A stretch of DNA of 64,000 bases, from contig NMRA01000565.1 in NCBI GenBank assembly GCA_002633005.1, positions 187,847 to 251,846 on the forward strand, written 5' to 3'. The position numbers were made by a program, and so were the translations under genes. Below, in pieces: positions 48,201 to 57,318 of the stretch. The notes below the pieces were generated by a model. The model had not been told where the DNA came from. It saw nothing but the letters and a program-made list of their open reading frames with translations, and did no database searches. This stretch comes from Phoronis australis (lineage: Eukaryota > Phoronida > Phoronidae). The stretch's first letter is position 1. Every line of letters begins with the position of its first letter.

Positions 48201-51200
48201 ACATATGGGTATTACTAGGAGTGAGAGAATATGCGGCATATGCTGTCTGGGTGAAATTGAAGATGAACCTCATTTTATGTGTCAATGCCCTGTTCTTGGA
48301 GACATTAGAAGAAATCTTCTTCCAGAGCTTGTCAATATACTACGTGAAACGTTGCGATACTTTTTGGTTAACAGTTTGTTTTTCAAAATGTATTTACTGA
48401 AGAAATTATAATTTCGTGGGTTCCTCACACTCTCCCAAAAAACTTGAATCTGCCATAAACTGAAGAGCAGAAGATACGATTACACTCTGTGGGGAACGAC
48501 ATTTGTAACGTTGGCTGGTCTTTGATTTGATTTGGTCGCGTTTTTCTGTTTTTTTAAAATTGCCAAATCGACTTTCTTAATTGCAAAAAACAGAGAAAAG
48601 CCAGCCGAGCTCACGCCAGACTAGATGGTCCTGTTAGTCAGCGCTTGTTCTATGTTCAGATCGAATCGAGTTTGTTTAAACTGGAGGAGGTCGTGGGTCG
48701 TGGGGGTCGTCAGTGGCGTGCGGGTCGAGGGTGTTTTAGAACAATTCGGATTTAACAAGGAGCGTGAATCTGGGACAGTTCTCGGCTTGATAATGGACAA
48801 CCTACAACAAAACGATATACCGCACACGCTTGTGGAGAAATGAAATGAAAATTTGAATGAAAAGACGTCACTTAATACGTTAATGCATATTAGCTCAGCT
48901 ATTATTACCTTTCCTTGTGAAGGTGGTTGCCAGCTTTGGTTTCAGTTTTGCTCCAGAAAGTGCACTCGTGGGAAAACGAGCACGATGGTGCACGATATTG
49001 ATAGTTTATGGGGCGAATAGTGCACTTGGGAGCTTCGTGCCTCTGGGCCTTCACTGTCCCTCAAGCGGTGAAATTTGGCAGTGAAATGTTAATAGTTTTG
49101 TCGGTGATAACCCATTTTCCAATTCAATTGGAAGAACAGAAGGAATCTGATCATACACGGACTGCATACAATGAGGAGGATCATATAGCTGTTGGAGAGC
49201 TGACGTTTTTCCCGAATTTCATGAAGCTGCTGACATTTGCTTAAGATTGAAAAGTCGCCATGTTCATTTATACATGTAGAGTCTAAATGGAGAATAGTTA
49301 TGGGTACAGAGTGTTCTTTGATGATGTCAGTTGATAAGCATCGACCTCATTGTTTTCTTATAGGGATGATTTTTGCATTTTCTTGGATAGCTGCCTTAAT
49401 TTCGAATGCTATCCAAATTTCCATGTCCCCAGCATTGGATTCGCACTGATTAACATACATGTCAACAGCCCATTGGTATATTTTGATGTTAGTTTTTATT
49501 CAAGGTGTGTTTTACTTCTAAAGCTTTGGACTGCAATGTCACAGTTTGTTTTCATGGATGGGTTAACATCAGTCCTGAATTTGGACAGAAATAGAAGATT
49601 TTCATGCCTCACCCAGTACTCCTGCTCCATGTGTTGAGTGTTTTATACCTGTAACATGTATAAAATTGCTTGCATCATTTACTTGTAGTTCTAATGTAAT
49701 GTTTGACCCACCAAATATATGTCCAGAAACTTAGTTCTTTCAGTTATGTGAAATAGTTGGCGACATATTGTAAAGTAACACAAAATCGGTAATGTCGGCA
49801 TTAATTTGCATAAAAACATACGTGGGACATTCTTTTGGCTTGTTGACATCATTTTTCCGTTTCCACACATATTTTCTTTCATAAAAAATCAACTTAGAAA
49901 TTGAAGTCCGGGGGGGGTGCACGTGGGCCATTTTTCGACTAGACTAAGAGGTTCGTGATGAGGCTACTGTATTGTCAAAGGCCTACTTGATTAACGACTT
50001 GGATATGCTATGACAACGTATGTTGATGTTTTTCATCAATACGCGTATTTTAGATATAAAATAGTCATTTTGTCCACCATACTAAGCATGTAATATTTGA
50101 CTTGCAAAATGACGCTCTTATACGTGGACACATGTCTATATAAAAACCAGTAGATTTTCGAAAATCAGTGTTTGCGTCAAAATTAACTTCATTTTTGTAC
50201 ATAGATAGGTATCCTAACAAAAAAATTAAATGCCACATTTTGTGCACTCAATGGCCCCTAATTCTTGGAGCACTAGACCGCAATTGGTCATATTAGCCGT
50301 CCCCAAAATTGTATGTTTTAGCAACGAAAATAAGTAAGTTGTAAAATACATGTAGTTTGAAAGTTGTTTTCTGGATGTATTAGGCGATCAGCATCAAAAC
50401 TGAACCCGATGACCTTTGTCCAGTGAGTGAGTTGACATTAGGTTTGGGGATATATCGAATACCTGTACATGTAAACCTCTTCTATTATCATTTATTTGAC
50501 AATTGCAGGTCAATGAAATGGAAATCAATCTCTTTGAAGTTTGAATTTGAAGTAATTGTTGTTTGAGGCTTTTATGTTCTTAAAGACAAAATGAAGAACG
50601 AAGGCCATTTCTGTTCGTTTAGAGAGTTTTCATCAAACATGTGCCATCACAAAGGCTTTGTGGCTTCAGTCAATCATGCTAAATACACTTCAGAACATCT
50701 GAGATGCTGTAAAGTACCGCATAAACAAAGGCCAGCGGCAGAGTACGAGCTCGTACTAGCCAGGATCGGTAAGTTTTGTGACTGAGCAGGAGCAATGGTG
50801 GAGTCAAACTTGAACATATCCATGAAAATCTGTCACAGTTTGCTAAAGTTTCTCTCACCAGGTGCCATTTTGGGGAAGTTACGTGAAATCATGCCTGCTG
50901 ACCAACAAAAAATCCAAGGGACAAAAATCTTACAAATTTCACCTCATACATGTATCTTCCCTACACTCCTTTCGTAGTACTATGCAATGTTGTTTATCAT
51001 GGCTTCTCATTGATTTAAGTAATGAAACCGACGTCATAACATTCAGTCATTCCATTGGTTGAAATCTGGGAGACCCCTTTCAGTTCACTCTTATGTAGTA
51101 TGGAGATCATCTTTGACTTGAATAGTTGCTGTTTATTAAAACGGGCAGTGATCGAAGTGAACAAAATCAAGAGAACCCATATCTCGTAGCTAAGACCAAA

Positions 51201-54200
51201 CAAGTACACTGCATATAGAAGGCTTGTGCAAGTGGGGCGATGTGATCGATAAACTTCCGACCAAGCATGCACATTGATCCCCACACACGGAATTCCGTGT
51301 GTCGTTAATCATATTTCCACAGGCTCATTTTTCAATATAGGTGGCGCTGTGTCAGATCGTAATATCTTCCCATGCTATTTTCCAAGTGTCAAGCGCAAGG
51401 TCTTGCGCGTCGCTCGGTCTCGCGCTAGCCGTTGCCTAACTCACGTGACAGAAATACTTTGTGGTTATCACGTGCTGACCAAGAAGTAGAGCTGGATCTA
51501 CTCGCCAAAGTCACCTTAATTGACCAATCGCAAGCCCCCTTGTCGACTAACAAACAATGAGTTTTACCCGACAACGTGTTGTTTGTCGGGTAAAATGGTT
51601 GCTTGGAAACGAAGGTGTGTCAATAATGATGCGTTCTAAATGGTCAGTTAAGCCGTCACTTAAAATCCTGGCGATAGGGCAATTCTCGTAGCTTCATCGC
51701 ACTTATGTGTAGAATCAGAAAGGATCATTGAAGAAACTAAACCCTTTTAAGGTGATAAATTTTACGTGAAAGAATGCATTTTTGACGAGGTGAAAACTTA
51801 ATCGGTGAGCAGATTTCGCTTACCGCCATTTTGTAATACACAGGGCGAAATTAGCACAGAAAGCGACGGGAACTGAGTATTGAAGCTCCTAACCAGGCAA
51901 CCGATGACTACGTGTTGCGCATGTACAGCGGACCATAACCCCCTTAGGTGCTTTTTACGTCGTGTGGCAAGCTAATTACATGTTTGAAGTGGACTCTTAT
52001 TGGTGGTTGAGGCAACTGAGAACAGGCAAATAGGACAAAGAGCAATTCGTGTAATGCTTCGTAAGCAAAAACAGTTTTGGAAAAGATGCAATATGGATGC
52101 TGCAGAGTTCCAAATTTGGCCGAAAATGGCTTTTCAGCGAAAACCTTCAAAATAGACGTTTTGTCACACAAAATCAAAGCATACAAATTTTAAAATGAAA
52201 TTTGAAAGTCATGTCATGAAATTATTCAATTATGGTCCTTTAAAATTGTATCACTTATTTGGTATCAGCTAGCTATACATGCTACATGTAGTAAAATGTA
52301 GGCGTCCAATTTTGTTGTAAAATGGAGGCACATGTGATAAACAAAGAATCAATGGATGAAAATTCTTAAAAAGCGAAATCTTTTTACATCTTAGCAAACC
52401 AAACTAATGCGTTAAGTATAAAAAACTGTGATTTTGGGTGTAGAATCTACCTATCGTTTTTTATACGGAGTCACTCTTAGTGTGAAAAGAACAAACAAAT
52501 TGAGAATAAAAACGAGTAACAATACTCAAAGCCTTTTCAACAACGCGTTATACATGTACAAGACCTTCATTTAGTACAGCTTCAGAATAATCTAACTTAC
52601 CAGTCACCTCAATGGTCCCAGTTTCAGCTGACAAAGTAGCCTGCCTGTTGGACACGCTACACCTGAATTGTACACCGTCATCAGCTTCATCCAGGTTGAC
52701 CGTCAGTCTACTGGTGCCGCTAGTTGTCCCATCTGCGTTGTAGATGGCATTGAAAGTAACATTCTCATTTATGTAAGTGTATGTAGCGTTACCAATCCAG
52801 CGTGACCACACCAAAGTAGCTTGAGGTTTGCCCAGGTTGGCTGTACACGTGAGGACAATCGGTCCTGCTCCACTAAGGACAGGTGGTGCCGGAGTTCCAT
52901 TTATAGATGGCGTACCTGGAATTACTGACAAAACAACGGGATGAGATATGGAGCCGAATCTTCTCCAATCTGACTCGCAGATCAACCATCCTCCAAGTCG
53001 CCGCTTCCGTGGTTGATTTTTGTCGTAACCTACTTTCCAAAATTCTTAAAAGGCTTACTCAATAGCTAAACTATCAAATGATGGAATGCTAATTGCGAGG
53101 AGCATAACGTAATCCTGTTTTGGTGATTTTGTCATTAGGCAAATGTTGCTTCAGAACACTGTTCCTAGAATGTTTGATTAGACATTGATGGAAGTGGGCT
53201 TATTGAATTGAGATAAAAGTTTCAAAGGCAGAACCAAACTCACATTTTGCAAAGAAATTTCTCAATCGGAGCTGATTCGAGGAACAGTTAAAATTAACGA
53301 ATTGATCTGTTCAAAACGGCCATGCTGCGGAAAAAAACATTTTACTTTCAACTAGGATATATTTTTATTTAAGGTCAGAGTTCGGCGAAATCCCACTGCC
53401 AGTAGAGTATTTGATATTCAGAAATCTAAAATACTTGACAATTTTATTTGTCAAGCTTTGAAACGAAGAAAACGTTTACTGTGTAAGTAATCTTCCTTTT
53501 TGTATTTAACTGTGCTTGCATATAAGTTTTTCTAATTTTACTTTGGGCCCTGGCCTCGAATGCAAAAACGTTAAATAAAGTAAACTAGTCTTCTTGTGGC
53601 TCCAAACCTGTCATAGAGGGTAACTACAGTAAACTATACACTACTACACGCTCTCACAAAGTACAGACAACCATTCCAGAAAATTGTTTTTCAAGACCAC
53701 AGTTCTCTTTGTTTTCTCAGGAGCTGGGATATCCATTTTTCATGCACAGTTATTTGGCGTTTTTTGGCAATATTGTTCTGCATTCTGTTGCAAAATCTTG
53801 AGTTTCAAAGAAACTGTACTTACAATCCACAACAAGCCAGCTCATTGAATATTTAGAAGCGTCAACAATGTATACATCCGCAAGGTACAGACCGTCATCG
53901 TCAAGAGTAACATTGGACAGTGTAATGGTGAACTCAGTTTTTCCATGCGAGTAGTCCGTAGAGCCACGAGCTGCATAGTCACCGTGGAACATTCCATCAT
54001 AGACAGGTGGATTGGGTGGTACAGTGTAGGGGGCTTCAAACACAGCAGTGGAGACTTTCCAAAATAACACCTTGCGAAAGATTTCACCACTCTCCAATGT
54101 ATAACGTATCCTGAACGTAGCATTTCCACCATTAATGCCGATGATTTCACTAGGTGTAGTCACAGTAAGGGCAGAAACAGTGATATCTGAAAAGTGATAA

Positions 54201-56732
54201 ACATCTTATACTCAGACGCACGATTGACATGACACAGATCCACTAATAGATGGTTTGCGTAAATGTGAACCAAGGCAAGCATTACACATCCATAGTCACT
54301 CTACTGTCACAATCACGCACTGAGTCAACCCATTCATTACCCAAGCATGGTATTCTTGTAAATACAATAATTTGCTGTATATAAGGACACACTAGTTGAT
54401 ATTGTGAGTTGGTTTTTGTTTCGCCACTGTCTCAGTAATCTTGGGGTTATTGTTGAATGGGATAGACTTCTTGAAGTTATTAGCTTTGACCAGAGCTATG
54501 ACACAACCAAGTCCGCCGTATTTCTGTAATTTTGTTTCAAATTTTTGGAGTTGTCTGGCAGACATTTGCTGAAATCAATACCGGCGTTTTTACCATTCAC
54601 TCTTAAATTACTGGGAGATTTAATGCGTGGAGTTTTACTCAGCGGCAGAGCGTTCGGCTGCTACTGCCGGGTTAATAAATTCTATTCGAATTTTTATTTA
54701 GGCCAATTACGTTAAAGGAACTGGTTCAAGTTGTTCCTTAGCCAAATAGGGGTAATTTCTGAGTTGAGAAGAACTAAAAATTTGTGATGGCTCTAGACCA
54801 GGCACTACAAGTTGTCTTGGGGTGTCATTACATGCACCAAGCATGGTGTCCGACAATAAGGAAGTGTCACTTTTCCACGTCCAGAAAGCATTTCTCATAT
54901 GAGTCACGGACACGTTGAGATCAAATTTTTAGCAGCCTAGACTATAGTACATGGACCGCCAACTCCATGTACGTTCAATGGACGAAATCTGTGCTCTTAC
55001 AGAACCAATGACGTCATTATGCGCTGGCGACACCTGGACAAATTACCTGGTGTTATTTCCGGCAAGTAAGTCGTCTGCTAATCATAGTGGGCTGTTTTGT
55101 TGTCACAATTCACTACCCGGAAATAAAACGGATAATTTAGGAGATTGGCGCCTCCTCTAGGATAGTACGCAAGTTACTGTCGGAGTTGCGAATCTGTTGT
55201 CTATAATCTATGGTGGCAATAAGTGATCCAGCATCACAGGCACCAGATATGAGAGAGAAGATGAGTGCATGATTTGAGTAAAGCGTGTGATGTAGAGAAG
55301 ACGGGAAGGAAAAACAACTGAAACAATTTTAAAACGTGCGGAATCACAGTCAGTGCTGTGTCTCAACGCTACTGGTTTTTGACAGGGTATTAATTTTTAA
55401 AAGTACTGCATATCGCATAGGTAGTATTCTTGGCACATTAATAAAAACGTATTACACTAAATAGGCTATATAGTTGAATGGTCTTTATAGACCATTCAAC
55501 TCTAGGAAGTTTATAAAATCACTTCCAAGGGTACTTGGGGGGTCAATATAATTATGATGGTTTTAGTGTCATTAAGTGATATACTTTAAGAATCTAGAAA
55601 GCTCCCGAGGTTTCCCACGTTTTCGAAAAATTTGGCATAGAAGATCAATCGTTAAAAACTAACAACACTGATCATAAACAAAACGGTAATTTCACTTGGG
55701 TTTGTTCATTTGAAGTTACTAGAGAAGCAAAGTGATAAATATTATGAAAGTAGTTGGAAAGTGTTGAAAAATAAAAATAAAAAGAAATACTTTAGCAGTA
55801 CCCCCCTGTTGTCCGAAAAACACACTATTGCATTCTGAGCTCATATCAAAAGAAGAATATTTTATCCATGTGGAACTTGATAAAGATTCGATATCTAAAT
55901 CAGTTGATGGATAACTTAACATTTCCAATGCTTCTTCAACGATCATCGCTTTCATTATAATTCGTAATTCTCATTATCCACATTGCCGCTCATTGTCAAC
56001 TGGCCGTTGCGGGGAAGAGACATCGAATACAGTAATGTTCTGAGAGAGAGTCATGAACACACAATGAGCACGACAGAATGTTGCCAATATTTTCCATACT
56101 GTTGCAGTTTTTAAAACATTTAACACAGCCCACACTTATTAAATGACTTCTTTAATATCATCAACATCGCCAGAAAAAAAAAGCTTTGACACTGTGTTCA
56201 CTCACTCACCCAAACTGTACTTTTCATTTTCTTTTTAGGACATGAAAACCGATGGAAGCCATGAAATATAAACAGAGGAATATAAATTTTGTCAACAAAA
56301 ACCCAAGCGTTGAGCTATTCATGGGAAAGAAGTTCTCAGCTTTGTATATCTGCTTATTATACAGCATCACTAACTCGCAAAAGATGATGCGCCTGAAAGG
56401 ATGCGGATAAAATCGGTGGTCATGCTGGAATCTGGTTTAAAAGGCATGTTTTTGCCTGTGTGACATAGCTTTTCATTGGGTAGACAAAGCCATATAAGGC
56501 AGACATTAACCAATAAAAGTAGCACTTACTTAATGCCTTAAAATGACCTTATTGGACACCTCATTACCATAAGGCAAAGTGAAAGACAATAATACCAACG
56601 TTAACAACATACAGACCACTGTGGTGCACCGCCCATGTATTGTATCTGCTCACAAAAACAATACTGACCTTTCAAGGAGACTGTAACCACTAGGATGAAG
56701 ACGGTCAACGACACAGTTGTCACGTGATTCAT
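29923..56732 (-). CDS. Receptor A2: three-Ig-domain transmembrane receptor with ITIM-like tail
   Basis: Ten exons: 56,732-56,669, 54,186-53,824, 52,915-52,601, 38,030-37,731, 37,452-37,402, 35,034-34,890, 32,071-31,981, 30,886-30,847, 30,734-30,597, 30,218-29,923. They total 1,803 nt, exactly 601 codons with the stop. Domain order is as in A1: signal peptide, three Ig-like domains, stalk, transmembrane helix, tyrosine-rich tail. All exons are open and splice dinucleotides intact. The gene spans 26.8 kb against 11 kb for A1, mostly because intron 3 has taken a 14 kb insertion. Replacement changes relative to A1 are spread through ectodomain and tail. The role as an inhibitory-type recognition receptor is inferred from the motifs. 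Confidence 0.76.
30597..30734 (-). CDS. A2 exon 9: cytoplasmic exon with acidic motif
   Basis: 138 nt, phase 1 to 1. It reads IDVATLLESLRLRVRRPARP, then MEELSIDDLLVRLI; acceptor cctcatttttag, donor G|GTAAGT. Confidence 0.66.
30847..30886 (-). CDS. A2 exon 8: small cytoplasmic exon
   Basis: 40 nt, VETEFTSAACGRP, acceptor ttgtattgttag, donor CTG|GTAAGC. One residue differs from A1 (Ser to Ala). Confidence 0.6.
31218..31925. other. Unit-2 insertion in intron 7 of A2
   Basis: About 700 bases with no counterpart at 5,560-5,570 of unit 1. An open frame at 31,520-31,864 has no domain signature. The element type is not recognised. Confidence 0.4.
31981..32071 (-). CDS. A2 exon 7: juxtamembrane cytoplasmic exon
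   Basis: 91 nt, reading LNSIPAHTLRNCLKVLSRF then HSTEFGRQLFQ; acceptor gtcaaagtgag, donor TTCCAG|GTTTAT. Length and frame are identical to A1 and the phases (2 in, 0 out) close the gene model. Confidence 0.55.
32585..33717. mobile_element. Unit-2 insertion containing an inverted LINE 3' end
   Basis: It is absent from unit 1 (equivalent point near 6,205). At 33,060-33,140 the complement of the 781-1,076 LINE terminus appears, with TTTATTTATTATTTATTATT as the reversed tail. The retrotransposon therefore points to the minus strand and extends toward higher coordinates. Coding parts are too degraded to name. Confidence 0.5.
34890..35034 (-). CDS. A2 exon 6: transmembrane segment
   Basis: VPSLQEDSTCDAN, then the hydrophobic stretch VGITISLCAVIILLLAIMLI and LMRRK. 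The donor is GG|GTATTT with a phase-2 exit. As in A1, reading through would stop four codons later (TAA at 34,879-34,877). Confidence 0.7.
35330..36440. mobile_element. Unit-2 insertion with THAP fragment
   Basis: The flanks are contiguous in unit 1 near 7,790. It begins near a short palindrome (gcacgatgatcgtgc). It contains the THAP fragment at 35,545-35,810 and a CGACCCACAACCCC repeat near 35,975-36,060, with an N at 36,050. Boundaries are approximate. Confidence 0.5.
35545..35810 (+). pseudogene. Degenerate THAP zinc-finger exon
   Basis: Read on plus: KRCVC, a stop where a further Cys would be, DNSNLIKNVSVFKFPIHVK, KWHRFVRRTRVQ. After a frame change it reads CTLCLAHFKESCLD, which supplies the C-x2-H-F motif. 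The order Cys..Cys / FP / W / C-x2-H is that of THAP domains. The stop and frameshift make it non-functional. It differs in sequence from the transposon THAP at 47 kb and from the one at 38.5 kb. Confidence 0.6.
37402..37452 (-). CDS. A2 exon 5: stalk
   Basis: 51 nt, acceptor catgattgcag, donor G|GTAAGG. It encodes AKPIIQRPAVGTHLPTP, a proline-rich linker aligned residue for residue with A1. Confidence 0.7.
37731..38030 (-). CDS. A2 exon 4: Ig-like domain 3
   Basis: 300 nt, donor G|GTGGGT. VSLTCGVNPSS, YSWRQI and ESVYVCFATNTIRG give the Ig core. The extra N-terminal Cys pair (VCK, QCT) is kept. It is separated from exon 3 by the 14.6 kb intron. Confidence 0.8.
38526..38699 (+). pseudogene. 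THAP zinc-finger N-terminal fragment
   Basis: From ATG it reads MPRCVVYGCSN, then HMHNFPTDP, a Trp (GAWNRFVSATI) and KICYRP followed by stop. This is the N-terminal THAP pattern (Met-Pro start, C-x4-C, FP, W), but the final C-x2-H-F is cut off: CYR is followed by Pro and a stop instead of His-Phe. It could be the first exon of a THAP gene whose remainder is lost, or a transposon relic. Confidence 0.6.
41296..41451 (+). mobile_element. CAGGGGCGGATC-family MITE
   Basis: It begins CAGGGGCGGATCCAGG and ends AATCCACCACTG, with the family core gaattttaggggggccatgg. It is the best-preserved copy in the window. Confidence 0.75.
41820..42080 (+). repeat. Dispersed repeat, forward copy
   Basis: It shares with the complement of 49,695-49,935 the segments aaaaatggcccccgtgcacc, aatatgtgtg..aac..aaaaa.gatgt and tttttatgcaaattagtgcc. 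There is no coding signal. An inverted repeat (tataaacactga / tcagtgtttata, 42,169-42,203) follows nearby. Confidence 0.6.
42372..43705 (-). pseudogene. Frameshifted unknown invertebrate gene fragment
   Basis: Read from 43,705 downward the pieces are SLGKPVIFSKANNASISHYL with EDVLFIQDGFALFH (to 43,241). Next come CEALLGFYEYTGEDCTSTF and PFKKLEMNPKLQRAFRHL (42,978-42,763), then KEFYCLMYGQSRESSIDATR (42,766-42,578) and EGQGWMRTDERVLQPVW (42,563-42,372). From memory the order and motifs (DG.AL.H, GFY..G.DC.S.F, YG.S..SSID.R, GW) recall a long uncharacterised protein family abundant in invertebrate genomes and probably mobile. Frame changes between pieces show it is broken. Confidence 0.45.
43755..43885. 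repeat. CGACCCACAACCCCC short tandem repeat
   Basis: After 'taacagattgttctaaaacccc' the unit cgacccacaacccccca (variable) repeats about six times. The same leader and repeat occur at 35,975-36,060 and, complemented, at 48,670-48,760. It is therefore a dispersed element with an internal tandem array, not a chance simple repeat. Confidence 0.6.
45822..47503 (-). mobile_element. THAP DNA transposon with TTAA duplication, nested in the LINE
   Basis: The left end AGGAGAATGCCACCC and right end GGGTGGCATTCTGCT are inverted repeats, and each is flanked by TTAA (45,818-45,821 and 47,504-47,507). Collapsing one TTAA restores continuous LINE reading, so the borders are exact: 1,682 bp. It carries a THAP ORF near the right end. 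TTAA plus THAP suggests Kolobok, from family knowledge. No full transposase is visible, so it is probably non-autonomous. A truncated inverted sister lies at 18,488-20,093. Confidence 0.85.
47042..47338 (-). CDS. Transposon-encoded THAP-domain protein fragment
   Basis: From ATG (47,338): MPLYCGVSVPACLNYEAAKK, then AGISFFRLPREPEMLRK, CEAVKHLRVCDRHFVDSD, ending after about 98 residues. The THAP zinc finger is complete apart from unusual spacing of the first Cys pair (six residues instead of two to four) and Arg where the central Trp is expected (LRKRLAV; the sister copy at 18.7 kb has Trp). An in-frame upstream Met at 47,497 runs into the terminal repeat and is less likely as the start. It would bind transposon ends. 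Confidence 0.65.
   Translation of the reverse strand: MPLYCGVSVPACLNYEAAKKAGISFFRLPREPEMLRKRLAVVKNVRYAVNSKCEAVKHLRVCDRHFVDSDLYDEFRLTKELSIRSVAYACSRRLSSIS
48670..48760 (-). repeat. CGACCCACAACCCC repeat, inverted copy
   Basis: On plus: ggtcgtgggtcgtgggggtcgt.. followed by gggtgttttagaacaattcgg, the complement of the leader seen at 43,755. It lies just beyond the LINE 3' end. Confidence 0.5.
49695..49935 (-). repeat. Dispersed repeat, inverted copy
   Basis: The complement matches 41,820-42,080 (see there). The two copies bracket the pseudogene, LINE and nested transposon. Confidence 0.6.
51562..51595. repeat. 13-bp perfect hairpin
   Basis: TTTTACCCGACAA and its exact complement TTGTCGGGTAAAA are separated by 8 bases. 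It may be a folded MITE relic or the end of an element; nothing else supports a function. Confidence 0.5.
52601..52915 (-). CDS. A2 exon 3: Ig-like domain 2
   Basis: 315 nt, acceptor gtaattccag, donor G|GTAAGT. Canonical Cys and Trp are present (VLTCTANLGKPQ, LVWSRW, ADDGVQFRCSVSN). In the first 39 codons I count 11 replaced codons and 4 purely silent ones against A1. Confidence 0.8.
53824..54186 (-). CDS. A2 exon 2: Ig-like domain 1 lacking both canonical cysteines
   Basis: 363 nt, one codon shorter than A1; acceptor cacttttcag, donor T|GTAAGT. The B strand reads FRIRYTL (Cys replaced by Tyr) and the F strand DDDGLYLADV (Cys replaced by Ala), while the D-x-G-x-Y frame and TDYSHGKT..FTITL remain. 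The fold would have to be stable without the central disulfide. Confidence 0.72.
54187..56668 (-). other. Intron 1 of A2
   Basis: Aligned with 11,875-14,873 apart from the single minisatellite unit (about 54,283-54,340), a unit-specific stretch at about 55,470-56,220 and absence of the MITE at 14,097. A 13-bp perfect hairpin (AGTTGAATGGTCT / AGACCATTCAACT, 4-base loop) lies at 55,472-55,501, at the point where homology to unit 1 breaks off. No exon is seen. Confidence 0.5.
56669..56732 (-). CDS. A2 exon 1: signal peptide
   Basis: It reads MNHVTTVSLTVFILVVTVSL, with a hydrophobic core; 64 nt, phase-1 donor G|GTCAGT. The start is the same Met as in A1. An in-frame ATG lies further upstream at 56,795, but it is not conserved in A1 and would bury the signal sequence. 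Confidence 0.75.
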
Positions 56733-57172
56733 GGCCGTTAAACGGTGTTGTAGTCCGAAGAAGATACGGCCTATTTTGTGTACGCATAGGCACACCGCCC
56801 ATACACTGTGACCTGAACATAGGAACGGTGTCGTTTGAGGTCACACTTTTTGTTAATTCGCAACATTAATTCCTTAGTAGATCTACTGTATTACAAATGA
56901 GTGTCACACATCGGTGCCTGCGTAGCTAGCTACTGTAGGAGGGAACGACGAAATTTGCGCGAACACTGTAAGTCTCATTTCGGTTTTCAGTCAACATCCC
57001 CTGTCTGTACAAACCTCCTGCCACCGCACCACATCGACAGATTCTCTCCAATCTCACACACCTCAACCAATGTCATCCATAAAGTTTTTTATTAACCGGT
57101 CGTCGTCTTACTGATTCAATAAACAAAACTTCCCTCGTGAGGCGTGTCTGAACTGCCCGTGTGCGGCAACTA

Positions 57173-57318
57173 CAAGGGCGGATCCATGACTGAGTTGGGG
57201 GGGGGGGCAGTGTAGAATATTAGACAGAATTTTGCACCCCCGAACTGCCAAGCGGAATCTGGGAGAATTTTAGTTGGCCATGACACCATGCATTGGTCCC
57301 ACTCTAAATCCGACACTG
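57173..57318 (+). mobile_element. CAGGGGCGGATC-family MITE, unit 2 only
   Basis: It begins CAAGGGCGGATCC, has a G-run and gagaattttagttggccatg, and ends AAATCCGACACTG. Unit 1 lacks it at about 15,355-15,365. Confidence 0.65.

Larger units (their letters stand above)
44071..48411 (+). mobile_element. Non-LTR retrotransposon (LINE), 5'-truncated, split by a DNA transposon
   Basis: Plus-strand reverse transcriptase remains: linker region KPRRPAWFDSECKEM (near 44,410), GNPNRFWNIIKQS (44,612), DGIPAEFYKCFPEAL with PCYKKGDKFNPNNY (44,900-45,075), FVDFSKAFDSVD (about 45,280-45,315) and the catalytic FADD (45,582-45,596). KYLGVTFSCRL follows, then the DNA transposon at 45,822-47,503. Beyond it the frame resumes: PILTYGAEIW near 47,650, EKVHNDFCKYVL and a C-terminal Cys/His knuckle CGICCLGEIEDEPHF near 48,232. 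Several frameshifts and stops show it is dead. No endonuclease domain was found. The order fits the jockey/CR1-like lineages; the clade is uncertain. Confidence 0.85.
38031..52600 (-). other. Intron 3 of A2 with 14 kb of inserted DNA
   Basis: Homology to unit 1 stops near 38,230 and resumes near 52,480; the A1 intron is only 372 nt. The insertion is a composite of the mobile and degenerate pieces listed separately. No intact host gene was found. The stretches 39,200-41,290 and 48,850-52,480 hold only short open frames without domain signatures. Confidence 0.7.

Noticed and set aside
47755-48411. Intact 218-residue host gene
   Set aside because: The sequence is the C-terminal part of the LINE polymerase, continuous with the split element upstream.
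49008-49637. Overlapping ORFs of 70-95 residues
   Set aside because: No domain signatures and no splice or homology support.
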